From positions 78,210,862 to 78,274,861 of the forward strand of contig NC_080584.1 of NCBI RefSeq assembly GCF_029962835.1: 64,000 nucleotides of DNA, given 5' to 3'. Positions 33,011-45,592 of the stretch are shown here, piece after piece; positions within the stretch are counted from its first letter, which is position 1, and each line of letters starts with the position of its first letter. A model generated the notes under the pieces. The model ran no database searches and was not told the DNA's origin. It worked only from the letters and a program-made list of their open reading frames with translations. This stretch comes from Magnolia sinica (lineage: Eukaryota; Streptophyta; Magnoliopsida; Magnoliales; Magnoliaceae). The translations under genes and the position numbers were made by a program.

Positions 33011-34690
33011 CTTATTAAAATTGTACTGTATACAATTTCACTATGTGTGCGTTCTTGGACCTAATAAGAATAATATGATCCTGAGATCGATGGCCCACAA
33101 CTCTTCCTTAGTCAGTGACTGGTATATCCAATCTCATGCTCCAAAAGATGACTAGAGGAATTCCTCTTCTTTAACCCATGTTCATATATATGTTTGAACA
33201 ACCCCCATATATTAAATATAGCATTATAATTATGACATGTCCATCTTAGACCCATGGTCATCATGATCTATAGGTAAGTTCATTAATATTTGTTGGTGAA
33301 AATTATGTGTTATGATTGGTATATACTTGTTTAGCAGGGAGTTGTGTTAAAGGCATTTTGATGGCATGCTCGTTATGTTAGATGAAAAATTGACCTAGTG
33401 AGGGATAACACCTTGGCCTCTTTATTAGTTATAGGGGTGTTAAAAGTGTCATTTAGTCATACTTGGTGTCATGGGTAGATCATGAGAGGCAGTGGCATCT
33501 GATAGTCAATTAGCTAGAAAAACAAAAAAAAAAAATGAATGGATCAATATATAGACAGTCTAATGGCTTGATAGCATCGTCTAATTACTATAGTTCTTGA
33601 GAGTTTTTTAGATAGTTATTTGTTCATGAATGCAGGTGGTTGCTAATCACACTTGTACAGAAAATTACACTAGGTAGCTTTCATTAATATTTGGAGTTCT
33701 TTTACATTCAAGGTTATGGTATGACAATGAGCCTTAGTTATATATTTAAAGAAAATCCTTGATTATAAGGTAAACCCTTGAATAAAGATAGTCATGGTAA
33801 CCATGGGCGTACATAAGAGATTGTGTCATCAATGATGTGGAGACTCATATACCATGAGTTGTAAAAATGAAAGGGGGTGCCCCTTTAGCCCTTTTTGCGA
33901 ATGATAAGGCACTCTGCGCCTAGCGCTACCCATATGAGGGAGGTTAGTGCAAGGTCGTATAGGCTGCTTGCAGGTTGTTTGTATTTATAACTGACTTGTT
34001 ATCTAGTGGAGAACTTTGTGCATAGGCACAACTAGCATTGGAGTTAATACACTTGCACATGACTCTTAATTTGACTAGTGTATGGTGTTAGTTGGAGCCT
34101 AGCCTGCTAGCAAGCCTTCCCTCCTTGTAGGTGCCCTAACACATGGTATAAGGCTTCCATTTGAGGGTGGTGAAAAGTTCAAGTAGATCGAGGCTCATCT
34201 CATCTAATAAGGTAGTGTCGGTGCCTAAAGTTCCAATGGTCTTCTTTTTCTCTCAATGTTCAGATCCAACTATGTCCTTAAGTCCAATTGTGTCCAAAGT
34301 CATTTAATGTCTATACTGCAACAATGTCCAATGTTCAACCCTTTTTGAATGAATATTTTAAGATTTTTATAGGTGTAGGTAGGTCGGAGGTTCATTGCAC
34401 CGGCTTCTTTGCACTCTTATTGGCTTTTTAGTTTTAATGTCTCTCCATTGGTTCATAATTTGGTCTTGCACGTGTTACAAGTTTTTTTTTTTTTAATTTT
34501 CTACTTCTCAGCATGGCAAGATGATATCATCTTCAAGGGAATGATTATGGCGTCTATTAATATATTGAGGCTTGCTTTGGCTAAGTGTCAAAATTCATGT
34601 GTCAATAGATGCTCCCCAATACTCGATGTGATGAAGTGCTATTGGCACCTCTAGATGTCGATGCATAGGGAGAGTGCCTAGGTGCATCGT
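33011..34690. other. Non-coding, possible retroelement leader
   Basis: No gene is supported. The 'aacacatggtataaggc' at about 34138-34154 faintly resembles the end of an LTR followed by an initiator-Met primer site (canonical tggtatcagagc). Too many mismatches remain to call it. Confidence 0.3.
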
Positions 34691-35540
34691 AGCAATTATG
34701 CATTTTGAGCAAGCATATTAATGACCATAAAGGTTCGGCCTTTCTCCCCAACTATGACTAAGGCCTTGGTGTAAGGGCATTGGCTCTCTGGCATTAACAC
34801 TTGTGGTGGAAGATTAGATGGCATCGACATTGTTAAGGGTTCAGGCAATAGTGAAGTGGATGACTGAGGGTATAACATGAAGGATGACACATATGGCACT
34901 GCAAACATGGTGTGAGAGAGAGTGTCCAAGCTTGGAAGAGTTAGAAGCAGGTCCTTTTCCATGGTTATAAGAGAGAAGAAAGTAAAAAAGCTGCTAGTAT
35001 AGGCAACTTCTTCATGTGGGCAACCTTTGAACAAAGGTCCCGACTGAGTGTGAAGTAGCATTAGGGCCACCTGATGCTCCACAAAAGAAGTCACAAGCTT
35101 GAGTGACTTATTCTGGGGCAGTGATTGTTGTATTGATGTAAGCTCATGGGCCTATTCTAGTAAGGGCAGCAACGGCGGTACAGTCTTGAGATTCAAGGGG
35201 AAGATACAATTTAACTCATTTTAAGGTTCTTGCTTAGGAAATGTTGCTCAGTGTGGGCTTTTTCCCTTATTCTTACTTGTAAGCAATTCTTCTAACAATA
35301 CTAGTTGACAATCTTATGCCTTCGTTAAAGGGAATAGTTGAAGACCTCTTATGGGTGGTGGCTGACGTTGAGATTTCAGGGGTAAGGCTAAGGGTTGTTT
35401 TGGGTCAAAGTCAAGTTACCATGGTCCCTTATTTACCTGTTCTTCTCTTCCTTGATGCTCTAGCCTTCATATGTCTTCGGTCTTCAACTTTCAAGGGTTC
35501 AATCGACTCCATGATACACAGACACATGTGATTGACAAAC
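34690..35540 (-). other. Unrecognised region with two short open frames
   Basis: A 132-codon minus frame (34696-35094) and a 71-codon plus frame (35316-35531) occur here. Neither has a recognisable domain. The surroundings are retroelement remnants, so a decayed transposon origin is more likely than a host gene. Confidence 0.25.
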
Positions 35541-37250
35541 AAAGTGCACAAATAAGTGCACTAACAAGAATTAATCAATCATCAACAAATTTACAACAAT
35601 AAATCATGATTAAAATGTGAATTAATACGGGTTTAGGTAATTAAAACATCACACAAATAGTTGGAAAAAATAATATGTAGAATTATAAGAAAACCTAATA
35701 AGAATTGTATATAAGGCTAAAGGGATTCCTCACCTTAACTTTGGGATGTAAACCTTAGGTAAAAATTAATGGAAGAGGCTTCTACACGAATCATGATGGC
35801 ACTAGAGGTAGGGCGAAAGTTCCACACATGTGGAAGGAAGAAGGAATGAAGGGGGTTTGGGTGTCCTTTTTTATGGGATGTCCTCTCTCTCTCTCTCTCT
35901 CTAACATGAGAGGTCTGAACATGTGAGGCTGAAAACAAGGGAGGGGCATGCTGCTTTGAGGAGAAGGACACGAAGAGAGGGGCGTGCACACCTTCTCAAT
36001 ATGAGGTGGATGTCCACTCCTCCCAAATTCATTAGGTTACTCCAAAATTCAATCAAGAGTTGATCTTTTCTTAATTCTAATCCATTTATGATGTTAAGTA
36101 TGAAAAGTAAAGTTGAGATATATTAATTTCTTGATGATCCACTACCTATATTAGCCAATTTAGAAAAATGGCTTGGTAAATGTCAAAATGGACTTGAACT
36201 TAATTAACGATTCATGCCTGACGATCAAGGTCTAAAATTGAGAAAAATGTGTTTTCATGATAAGCAAACAATTGGATTTTTTTTTTTTTTTTTTTTTTTT
36301 TATATAGTTGATCAATGGTGGGAAATGTTTAAATCTAATATTTCACCTATTATGCCAAAAGGTAGGAAGTAGATTTTGGGTGATCATCATTCAATGGTAT
36401 AGGATTATAGATCGGAGTTCAAATTTTATATAATCTTATAATCAGATGATACCAAGGTGTAATCAACATTTGAGTTACGATTGATAGTAGGTCAATTAAA
36501 GGGTCCAGATTTTGGATGATTTTATAAGCTTGTTTATTTCTTAAAACCTTAAGAAAATGCTTATCGAAGTGAGTCACTCATATCTCACATTCGATCTGTA
36601 TGATGTCCAAGTCACTCACAAGAAGGAAAATATTAGACTATGACTACTCGTGCACTTCCTCACTCGATAGACACTAAAATTAAGGGTTAAGGGACTGACT
36701 TGGTAATTTGGTCACTTCTAATATGATGTAAGGGCTAAAAGTACAATTCATTTATAATATATTGGTATATGATACAATCTCAAGTCAAACGAATCATGTG
36801 AACTATATAATTTAGAAATCAAGGGTCTAGGTTAATGATATTTTTGTAATTATTTTTTATTTAAGCATTTATAAAATCTAAAGCTTTTACATATTTATAA
36901 GCATGTTTTTAAGTAATTCTTACAAAAGAATCATTTACTAATTCATCACGGATAAATAGTTATTTACAAAAAAAGTTAGTTCTCGTTAAGAAAGACAAAT
37001 ACACATAACAAGCTATATATTGAACTTAGGCTAAAACAGTAACATCTGGGATATTACAATCTATCCCCTTAAAAATAAACTTTATTCTTGAAGTTTACTT
37101 AAGGTGTGATGTTGTGAAGTTAATGGTATTTCTCTCTCATATCATTCTCACTCTCTCATGCCACTTCCTCTTTTCCATGAAACAATCAGGGGAGTTTAAC
37201 TAGGGAATCGTTCTTGCTACTCTTGAAATTTAAGACATGTGCTCACGATA
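35541..37250 (-). mobile_element. Degenerate Ty3/gypsy 3' end and LTR-like sequence
   Basis: Minus reading of about 37250-37075 gives, with stops, the C-terminus typical of plant chromovirus polyproteins ('NDSLVKL', 'HGKEEVA', 'NDMREKYH'). A purine-rich tract follows (37059-37073, minus aaggggatagat), then tgtaatatcccag, a common start of such LTRs, at 37058. The LTR would extend downward to an uncertain end near 35.5 kb. A CT run lies at 35883-35902 and a T tract at 36277-36300. Confidence 0.5.
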
Positions 37251-37307
37251 TATTTCACGTCTTTAAATATATTAGATCCATTCTAGTGTCTTATTAAAAG
37301 CTGAGGT

Positions 37308-37780
37308 TATTACACTCCACCCCCTTAAAAAAATTCATTTTCAAAATTTGTTTCTACAAATTTTCTGAGTTCTAGCCTAACATACTTCCACTAGCACTCT
37401 AATTCTTTCATGTCTTTAAATTTGGTTACTAATCATCAAAGCATAATTAAGCTCTTATCTTTTTATCATCAATTAGTCATCTTGGCTGAAATCTATTTCT
37501 TTTATGTGCTATACTCTATAAGAAAGAGTATTATTCAGAAAGGTAGGGTAGGAAGACTTTAAGCTTAGAAGAACTATAATCCTAATATACGAATGCATTC
37601 ATCCACCTTGCGGCCATCTTAACTTGTCAAATAATACTCGTCAAAATGGAGATATGTCTTAATATTAGTAAAGGCACCGCTCTCAAAGTTTCTTATTACT
37701 TAGTTAAGGATAACGACCTGCTATAGAGATCTTTTCTCTAATCTTGCACTCAAACCTGGAGATTTTCCTATAATCGAGTA
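37308..37780 (-). mobile_element. Second degenerate Ty3/gypsy 3' end fragment
   Basis: A second purine tract followed by an LTR-like start (minus aagggggtggagtgtaataacc, at about 37305-37326) lies 250 bp from the first one. Upstream minus-strand sequence to about 37780 is AT-rich with stops but fits the decayed end of another integrase. This suggests two related elements stacked here. Confidence 0.35.
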
Positions 37781-37989
37781 ATTTAGAAGTATAATTAGGG
37801 TTAGATAATTACCAAGGATGATTGTTTGGTGTTAGAGATAATGGATCATGAGATTCAAAAGGATAGATTTGGGTTCAGTTGGATATGTATAGGATCACTC
37901 AAATGTATGAGTGGGATGTTAATTAATAATGAGATGAATCGTTAATTTTTAGTGTTAAGATTTTACTGATGTAAGAGTGGTAGAATCAA

Positions 37990-38303
37990 TGGGCATCCAA
38001 CAACATAAGGTGTGATTGATTAGTCAAGTGAGGGGATGAATACATGAGTTTGAACAATCCTAAATCTGATTGGTTAACACTTGTTTACTGAAATAAGACA
38101 ATTGGATACTTTTCATTTTAACTGTTCAACAAATATCAAGAAATTTAATACTTAGATAATCAAATAAGAGTAATTTTGTTTCATGATATATCTAAACTAT
38201 GAGCATGATTTGGACCATTTAGTTTCACCTTTATGCCATGTAAATGATATCTAAGCACCTGCACATCAGCCATCACACTTTGTAAGAGTATTAAAGTTTT
38301 TCA
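37990..38303. repeat. Dispersed repeat E, copy 1
   Basis: The segment from 'ctgattggttaac' to 'catcacactttgtaagagtattaaagttttt' is similar in the same orientation to 63015-63290 ('catcacactctgctagagtatcaaagttttt') and in part to the reverse complement of 61370-61525. No coding content. Confidence 0.6.
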
Positions 38304-41074
38304 GGGAGCGGATTGGGGTAACACCTTAATTGGTGTTACCCTTACCGTGGGGCCCACTTTGATGATATGTTGTATATCCACCCCATCCATCTATTTTTCC
38401 ATCCCATTTTAGTACCTGGTTCAAAAAATTAAGTAGATCCAAATCTCAGGTGGACCACACCACAGGAAACAATTCTGATTGAATAACTACCATTAAAAAC
38501 ATCTTAGGGCCTCCTGCAAGCATATCCGTATAGTTTATTTGCCATCTAACCTGTTGATAATGTCAAACAGACCTGGATGAAGGGAAAATATAAATATGAG
38601 CTTGATCTAAAACTTTTGTGGCATAAAAAGAGCTTTAAATTGTCATTTAGTGTTCACTCCCCAAGTATAGGGTTGTGATGTAGTAATAAACTCGGTGAGA
38701 CCGAGGTCGAATCCACAGGGACTGATACCTGTGCGTTATCTGAAACCAAGTAGAACTAGAACTAAAGTAAGATGTGATCTAAACCAAATAAAATTTAGGG
38801 AATAATTGTAGAATAATTATCTAAAACTTAAGTAATTTAGAGGAAGGAAACTAGGGATTCAGAGGATCCACTTTTAGAGATCAGGGAGATCTTATGCCTG
38901 CTTCGAAAATCATGGAAATCAACTAGACTTCCTTTGATATAGTTTTGAAGAGATGAAAGGTATATGAATTAGAAGGGATTCCATCACCAAACCATGCCCA
39001 GGAGACAAAGTAAACAACAGAATTAAACTAATTACCAACTAACCAACAATGTATGAAGATCAGGAAGGGTACTGTCATCCTACCATGCCCATGGAACAAT
39101 GATGAACAACAGGGCTTCCTGACTTCATAAACATAAAAATGGGAAAGAAATATTAAAAGCCATTGCAAACCCATTGTAATTTCAGTCACAACAGACCATT
39201 AAAGACTAAGAAAAATATTCCTTTAATACTCAACTAAATCAAATTCAGTTTATGAATTTTAAAGGCTCAAAGTAGAATCTCTCATCTCGCTACAGGCTTC
39301 ACCTCTTAGCCCTAGCTAAGAGGTTTAGCCACCCATGAATGGGCTAAGCTCCAATTAAAAAGAAGAAGAAGAAGAAGAAGAAGAAGAACCAGGTCAGCCT
39401 CTGCTCGCGCCCCGCCCTACTCCTTCCATGTTTTTCTTTTCTTTTCTTCTGTTTTTTTCTTCTTTCTCCCACGTGCCAGCAGCCAACCTCTCTCCCTCTG
39501 TTCCCGTGCAGCTCTCTCTCCAGCCACGTCTAGCAACCAACCTTTCTCCCTCTGTTCCCGTGCAGCTCTCTCTCCAGCCATGTCCAGCAGCCAACCTCCT
39601 AAATCCTTTCTCATCTCCAAAACCGAGAACCACCCCTTCCTCTTTCTGTTTTCCCTTATATAGAACTGTCGTCCGGGACGGATTTTCGCACTCCCTGCGG
39701 AGACTTTACGCAGCCAGAAGAGGATTCACAGCCGGAAGCTTGAACGGCTTGCGGTCGAACTCAACCCGCGTTTTCGCGCTCTGAACGGACCGATTGGAAT
39801 ATCTAAACCGTTCAGTCCTCTTGAACCTGGTCGGCCACACCTGGAGATTCATTTGGACGGTCCAGATGGACGGACCGACTCTGTCCATGCTTGCAAAGTG
39901 GCCCGCAGCGGCCGGGCTTTTCGCTGTGCGTAAACAGAGCCTGCAGACGGATCGCCGCTGGACTCTCGGTGGGGCCCATTATTAACGTCGACGGAGGAAT
40001 CCATGCCGTCCATTAGATGCGTGACGAAAAAACGGTCGGATATGGATGGTTTTTATTGTCTGTTGATGCGGCCCATTGAATTGTAACTCAGCCGTTTATC
40101 CTGTATTTAAACAGAGACCCACGCATAAATGCGTGCATGGGTTTGGAGAAACCCCTTTTGTACGGTCGGTTGGATCCTCTGGAATGACTGGACGGTCCGG
40201 ATTGTCGAAATGAGGCGCGAGTGGGGCCCACATCGAGCGCCCGTCGAAACAGCGTCGGACGCTGTTTCCTTTTTAACAACGGACTTCGGGTCAGCCCGTT
40301 TTTTGACCGGACTCTCCGTCCGGTCATTGCTCGTGCACATGTACCCTATGTACATGCAATGTACATATGGGTTCATCGTAATGTTCGAGAGAAATTTGTA
40401 CCGTCTATCCATTTTTCCACCTCATTTAAGGCGTTGAGTCCAAAATTGACGCATTTCCAGATACCAGGCGGGCCCCAAATCACTGATTTGTAGGCTGATC
40501 TGTTCGTTGGCCCACTTCTAGAAGGATCCAATGGCTGAAACTTGACATGTACGGTTAGTTTTTGGTCCTCGAGCCATGTATAAAGTTTCAAGCCGAACAG
40601 ATGGTGGAAACTCAGTGATCTTGCATTCTGGCTGACTTTTAGGCCGTTTGAGCTTTGGTTTCTCGATTTTTCCGGGTCCCTGGTGTGTAATTCTGTCGAT
40701 CTTGGTTCTTTGGAGTCCGTCCCATGCTTTGGTGTCATCAAAGCGTTAAGTCCATGCTTTAAGCACCTTTTTCGGTCCAGGCCAAACACGATTAATCAGG
40801 CCATTAAGCAGTATCATGCTTGTAAATCTATGCAACAACTGGGTCTGATATGCAATATTTGACCCTCAACATTTAGTACTACTTTATACATTGATTTAGC
40901 AGGTTTAGCAGGCCACCTGTGAACTAAATTTGGTTAGTATTTGGCATACCGTACTAAATTTATCTGGAAAAGCTGATGAACGGCGTGGATATAACACAAG
41001 TTCATCAAAGTGTCACACACGAGTAAGGGTAGCACCCACCAAATTGTTACTTGGGAAACAGCTAATCGGCTCCC
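38304..41074. mobile_element. MITE, family D, split by a solo LTR
   Basis: Left end gggagcggattgg and right end (inverted) gggagccgattagc define the element. The subterminal sequence gggtaacaccttaattggtg is part of a 10-bp-arm palindrome at the left end. The solo LTR at 38651-40871 interrupts it. Removing the LTR gives an element of about 550 bp, the family's usual length. Its flanks (agtttttca and atttactca) match at only 6 of 9 positions. Confidence 0.7.
38651..40871 (-). mobile_element. Solo LTR, Athila-like family (copy 2)
   Basis: It starts tgttcactccccaag and ends ccctcaaca, with an exact target duplication tttag at 38646-38650 and 40872-40876. Length is 2,221 bp. It shares the conserved 'cttagccctagctaagagg' block and the 'taataaactcggtgagaccgaggtcgaat' end with the other copies. 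A tandem duplication in its transcribed part (39478-39590, repeated 'ctctccctctgttcccgtgc') is private to this copy. Confidence 0.95.
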
Positions 41075-41082
41075 ATTTACTC

Positions 41083-41621
41083 GGAAGCGGATTGCGTACT
41101 GAGTAACTCATTACGGTTAGCGTACTGAGTAAACTCCGTGGGCCCCTGTGTCATTCATGCATTATATCCACTCCGTCCATCTCTTTTAAGACATAATTTT
41201 AAGGCTTTATCTCAAAAATGGAGTATATCCAAACCTCAAATGAACCACACCACCAGAAACTGTGTGAATTGAACATCTATCGTTGAAAAATTAGTGAGGA
41301 CAACAGAGGTTTTAGATCAAGCTGATATTTGTGTTTTCCCTTCATCCATGTCCTTCTGATCTTATGAACAGGTTGGATGACAAATAAACATCACTGGGGG
41401 GCTTAGAAAAATTTCAACGGTTGAAATCAATAGTTCAACCTTTTCCAGTGGTATGGCCCACTTGAGCTTTGTATATGCATAAAATTTGGGTTGAACCCAT
41501 AAAATGATCTAGAAAAACGAATGGACGATGTGGATAAACCACATGCATCCGCGGTGGGCCCAACTGAGTTTACTCAGTACGATAAGAGCGTACTGAGTAA
41601 CTCAGTACACAATCCGATTTC
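41083..41621. mobile_element. Complete MITE, family C
   Basis: The target duplication catttactc is exact at 41074-41082 and 41622-41630 (8 or 9 bp, depending on where the last C is placed). Termini: ggaagcggattgcgtactgag and, inverted, gaaatcggattgtgtactgag. The subterminal 'gtactgagtaa' motif is repeated at both ends. Length is 539 bp. Confidence 0.85.
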
Positions 41622-41659
41622 CATTTACTCAGCATCTTATGTTAGCTTATGATGCCTAC

Positions 41660-42819
41660 GGAAGTGGATTGGCTGGTGTACCGCACACCACCAACCTGGC
41701 TGGTGTGTGTTGAGGCCACCAAATTCTGTGGGTCCCATTATGAAGAATGTGTTATATCCAAACCGTCCTTCCACTTGGCGAGCTCGTTTAAGGCTTGTGC
41801 CAAAAATAATACAAATCTTAAGATCAACTGGACCACACTGCAAAAAAAATAGTGGGGAATTGAACGTCTACCATTGAAACCCTTTTGGGGTCATATAAGT
41901 TTCAATACGATATTTGTTTTTCCTCTCCATCCACGTCTGTGTGATGTTATGAACATATTGTGTGATGTTATGAACATATTGGTGGCCTACAAATGTTTGA
42001 ATAGTGAGAATCATCGTCTCACTGATACATGTGGTGTGGTCCACTTGAGATCTGGATGTGACTTATTTTTGGGATGAGGATCTAGAATGATCTCTCCAGC
42101 CAGATGAACGGTGTGGATATAATAAACATATCATCATGGGGCTCAAATAACTTTAATCTCCTTTGAACCGTTCGTACAACTTGGAGCTCGAGGGGAATGG
42201 ATTGGCTACTCCCCCTGACACCAGCCAATGGCTGGTGGTCGGTGCTCTGTGGGCCCCACCATGATGTATGTGTTTCATCCATGCTGTCCATATATTTTAA
42301 AAGATCATTTTAAGGCATGAGACCAAAAATGAGATATATCCAAATCTGAAATGGACCACATTACAGGAAACAGTGTTGAATGAGCGTCAACCATTAAAAA
42401 CATTTTGGGGGCCATAAAAGTTTTGGATTGAGATGTTTTTTTTTTCCCTTCATCTGGGCCTGTATGACCTAATAAACAGATTGGATGTCAAATAAACAGT
42501 ACAGTGGGCCTTAGGAGGATTTTAATGATGGATATCCAATCACTATTGTTTTCATGTGGTGTGGTCCACATGAGATTTATATACCTCTCATTTTTGGAAT
42601 AAATCCCTAAAATGATCTTCAAAAATGGATGAACGTAATAGATGAAATACATACATCATGGTGGGGCCCACAGAGCACTGACCACCAGCCACGGGGCTGG
42701 TGTGAGGGGGAGTAGCCAATCCGTTTCCGAGCTCGAGGAGCATCAAAAGTCATCTTGGCATGACACGTACTCACACAAGTCGAGCTGGTGGTGTGTGGTA
42801 CACCAGCTCATCGGCTGCC
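41660..42819. mobile_element. Complete MITE, family B, carrying a nested MITE
   Basis: The 9-bp duplication gatgcctac is exact at 41651-41659 and 42820-42828. The left end ggaagtggattggctggtgt pairs with the inverted right end ggcagccgatgagctggtgt. A 19-bp direct duplication (tgatgttatgaacatattg) is present at 41941-41979. With the nested family A element and one duplication copy removed, it is about 605 bp, matching the family B element at 5242. Confidence 0.85.
42193..42728. mobile_element. Complete MITE, family A, nested in family B
   Basis: The 9-bp duplication gagctcgag is exact at 42184-42192 and 42729-42737. The terminal inverted repeats extend at least 70 bp with few mismatches (ggaatggattggctactccc and its inverted partner). 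Subterminal stem: caccagcc-aat-ggctggtg. Length is 536 bp. It is clearly younger than its host. Confidence 0.92.
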
Positions 42820-42831
42820 GATGCCTACACT

Positions 42832-43310
42832 CGACGCAGATTGACTGTTGAAAGCATCCCTAGAACGAGTGGTTACTGACAATGCTCTGTGGCCTAGCAT
42901 GGTATACGTGTATTTTATCCAAGCTGGCCATCTTATTTTCCTGATTATCATAGGGCATGAACCCAAAAGGAAGGAGATCTAAATCTCTAGTGGGCCACAT
43001 CAAAAGAAAACAGTGGCAATTTAATACCGACCATTAAAAACTTCTTAAGGCTCACTATAATATTTATTTGTCATCCAACCTGTTAATTAGGTCACGCAGG
43101 CCTGGATTAACAGAAAACATAAATATCAGCTTAATCCGAGATTTTTGTGGTGTGATCCATGTAAGATTTGGATATGCTTCGTTTTTCAGCTTATTTAATA
43201 AAATAGTCTGTAAAAATGGATGGATGGCGTGGATAGGACATATATCATGATGCAGCCCACAGAAAAGTGTCAGTAACGAGCTCGCTATCAGTAGGCAATC
43301 CGTTGTCCGT
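42832..43310. mobile_element. Probable MITE, family G
   Basis: The 7-bp match ctacact is present at 42825-42831 and 43311-43317. The ends are related inversions (cagattgactgttgaaagc against cggattgcctactgatagc), both leading to 'ttactgac' and 'ctgtgg'. Its left duplication overlaps the right duplication of the preceding family B element. Confidence 0.6.
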
Positions 43311-43361
43311 CTACACTTAACCTACCAAAAATGTCCATGGATCCGGGAATGACCGCATAGA

Positions 43362-43928
43362 GGACGCGGATTTCCTGCGCGTGAAAGCCTATGCAGGAAG
43401 TTCCTGCGCAAGGATGTAGGGTGGGGCCCACCAAAATGTTTACGTGAAATCTACCCTGTTAATCCGGATATAGAGATTATTTTAGAACATGAGACCAAAA
43501 GTGATGTGGATCCATAATTCAAGTGGGTCACACGAGAGAGAAAATTGGAAAAATAAATTTCTATTGTTGAAACCTTTCTGGGCTCGACCTTGGTGCTTAT
43601 ATGCCATCCAAACCGTTTATAAGGTCAATACCACAGGGATGAAGTAAAAACAATAATGGAAAAGCCTAATAGAAAACTTTTATAGCCATAAGATTGTTTC
43701 AACGGTGCTCACTGAATCCCCACTGTTTTGTCTCATGTTGGCCGCTTGAGTTTTTGATACCCCACATTTTTCATTGCGACTCCTAAAATGAGTTCGAAAA
43801 ACACGTGTCTTAAAATGAGCTCGAAAAATGGATTGATGGGTGAATTTCTCACAAACATCGCAATAAGCCCCACCCCGCATCCTTGCGCGGGAACTTTCTA
43901 CGAAAGCTTTGGCAGGAAATCCATGTCC
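43362..43928. mobile_element. Complete MITE, family F
   Basis: The 9-bp duplication ccgcataga is exact at 43353-43361 and 43929-43937. The ends are ggacgcggatttcctg and inverted ggacatggatttcctg, followed by 'gaagttcctgcgcaaggatg'-type inverted blocks. Length is 567 bp. Confidence 0.88.
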
Positions 43929-43939
43929 CCGCATAGAAT

Positions 43940-44470
43940 GGAAACGGATTGGCTACTCCCCCTAACACCAGCCAATGATTGGTGGTCTCTGCTTTGTGGG
44001 CCCCACCATGATGTATGTGTTTCATCCATGCTGTCCATCTATTTTTCTAGATCATTTTATCGTACGATATCAAAAATGAGGTATATCCCAATCTCAAGTA
44101 GACCACATTATAAGAAATAGTGTTGAATGAACATCGAACATTAAAAACTTTTTGGGGGCCATAAAAGTTTTAGATCAGGCTGATATTTATTTTTTCTCTT
44201 CATCTGGGTCTATATGACCTAATCAACAGATTGGATGTCAAATAAATAGTACAGTAGGCCTTATGAGGATTTTAATGGTGGATATCCAATCACTATTGTT
44301 TTCCGGTGGCGTGGTCCACCTGAGATTTATATCCCTCTCATTTTTGGGATAAAGCCATAAAATGATCTTTAAAAATGGATGAACGGAGTGAATGAAACAC
44401 ATACATCATGGTGGAGCCTACGGACCACCAGCCATGCGGCTAGTGGCTAGGGAGTTACCAATCCATTTAT
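43940..44470. mobile_element. Complete MITE, family A (second copy)
   Basis: The 9-bp duplication gcatagaat is exact at 43931-43939 and 44471-44479. The left end ggaaacggattggctactcc is intact. The right end (ccaatccatttat) has drifted. Its target overlaps the right-hand target duplication of the family F element, so it inserted there later. Length is 531 bp. Confidence 0.88.
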
Positions 44471-44912
44471 GCATAGAATGGGAAGCGGATTGGCTGGTGT
44501 ACCACACACCACTAACCTAGCTGGTGTGGGTACGTGTGGTGAGAAGACTAGCGTTGACGCCTCGAGCTCTGCGTTGTATAAATTGTTCAAAGGAGATCAA
44601 AGCTACATGTGCTCCATAAAGCTGTATTTATTATATCCACACCATTCATCCATTTGGTGAGATCGTTTTAGATATTGATCAAAAAAATGAGTCATATCCA
44701 AAGCTCAATGGATCACACTACAAATAGCGGTAGGTATAATGATTATCGCCGTTAAAACATTTGAAGGGACCACCATAATGTTTATTTTCCATCCAATCTA
44801 TTCACAAGGTCGCACAAACCTAGATGAAGACCAAAAAAAATATCATATTGATCCAAAATTTTTATGACTTGATAAATATTCAATCTCCCACTGCTTTTTC
44901 ACATTATGGTCC

Positions 44913-45199
44913 ATAGAGGTGGGCACCGGACGACTCGATCCGGTAAACTCGACTTGTCCGACTCGTTCATATTTAACTAGACCCGAACGAAATGGGTGAG
45001 TCGATCTGAACTAAGTAGGCTTCGCCCAATCTGAACTCAAGCCGAGTAGAGTTCGAGTTACCTAGTAACTCGACCCGACTAGATCCAGTTAGACTCGACT
45101 CGATCCGAAACCCGACTCTCTAACCCTACCCGTTGCACCCTACCCCATCCTGATCCCATAATCTCTTCCTCCCTCCCTCATCCTCCTCATCTTCCAAGC

Positions 45200-45263
<64 letters not shown>

Positions 45264-45592
45264 TCATCCTCCTCATCTTTCAAGCCCATCAACCACCCAC
45301 CACCATCACCACCTTCCTCCTCCTTCTCCTCCCTCTCTCTCCTCTCCACTCCACTCTCTTAGTCTCTCCCTCTCTCATCTCTCAATCCAACGGTGCCAAC
45401 TCGACCTGACTCGGTACTTCTGACCGGATTGGACTCAGTCCGGATCAGTCCATGCTAGATCGGACTCTAATCGAGTTAGGCATGCTAGACTCGGTATCGA
45501 GTCGGATCGAGTTCGGGTCAGGCCTTTTTCAAAACCGGACCGAGTCGAGTCAGCCCTAACTCAGTCCTACTCAACTCGATGGCCGGCTCTAA
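44913..45592. mobile_element. Nested hAT-like non-autonomous element rich in 'actcga' motifs
   Basis: Related flanks tatggtcc (44905-44912) and attggtcc (45594-45601) enclose DNA whose ends read tagaggtggg and, inverted, tagagccggc. The interior repeats 'gactcgactcg/gagtcgagt'-like words near both ends. Ends beginning TAGAG with an approximately 8-bp duplication suit hAT-type elements. Removing it restores the reading of the family B host. Confidence 0.55.
45176..45285. repeat. CT microsatellite flanked by a duplicated 25-mer
   Basis: A CT run (45204-45260) lies between two copies of 'tcctcatcctcctcatctt' (from about 45180 and from 45261). It is similar in arrangement to the CT arrays at 14774-15000. 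The Glu-Arg-rich minus frame across it is an artefact. Confidence 0.85.

Noticed and set aside
34138..34154. Initiator-Met primer site of a copia element
   Set aside because: tggtataaggc has too many mismatches to tggtatcagagc, and no LTR pair could be placed around it.
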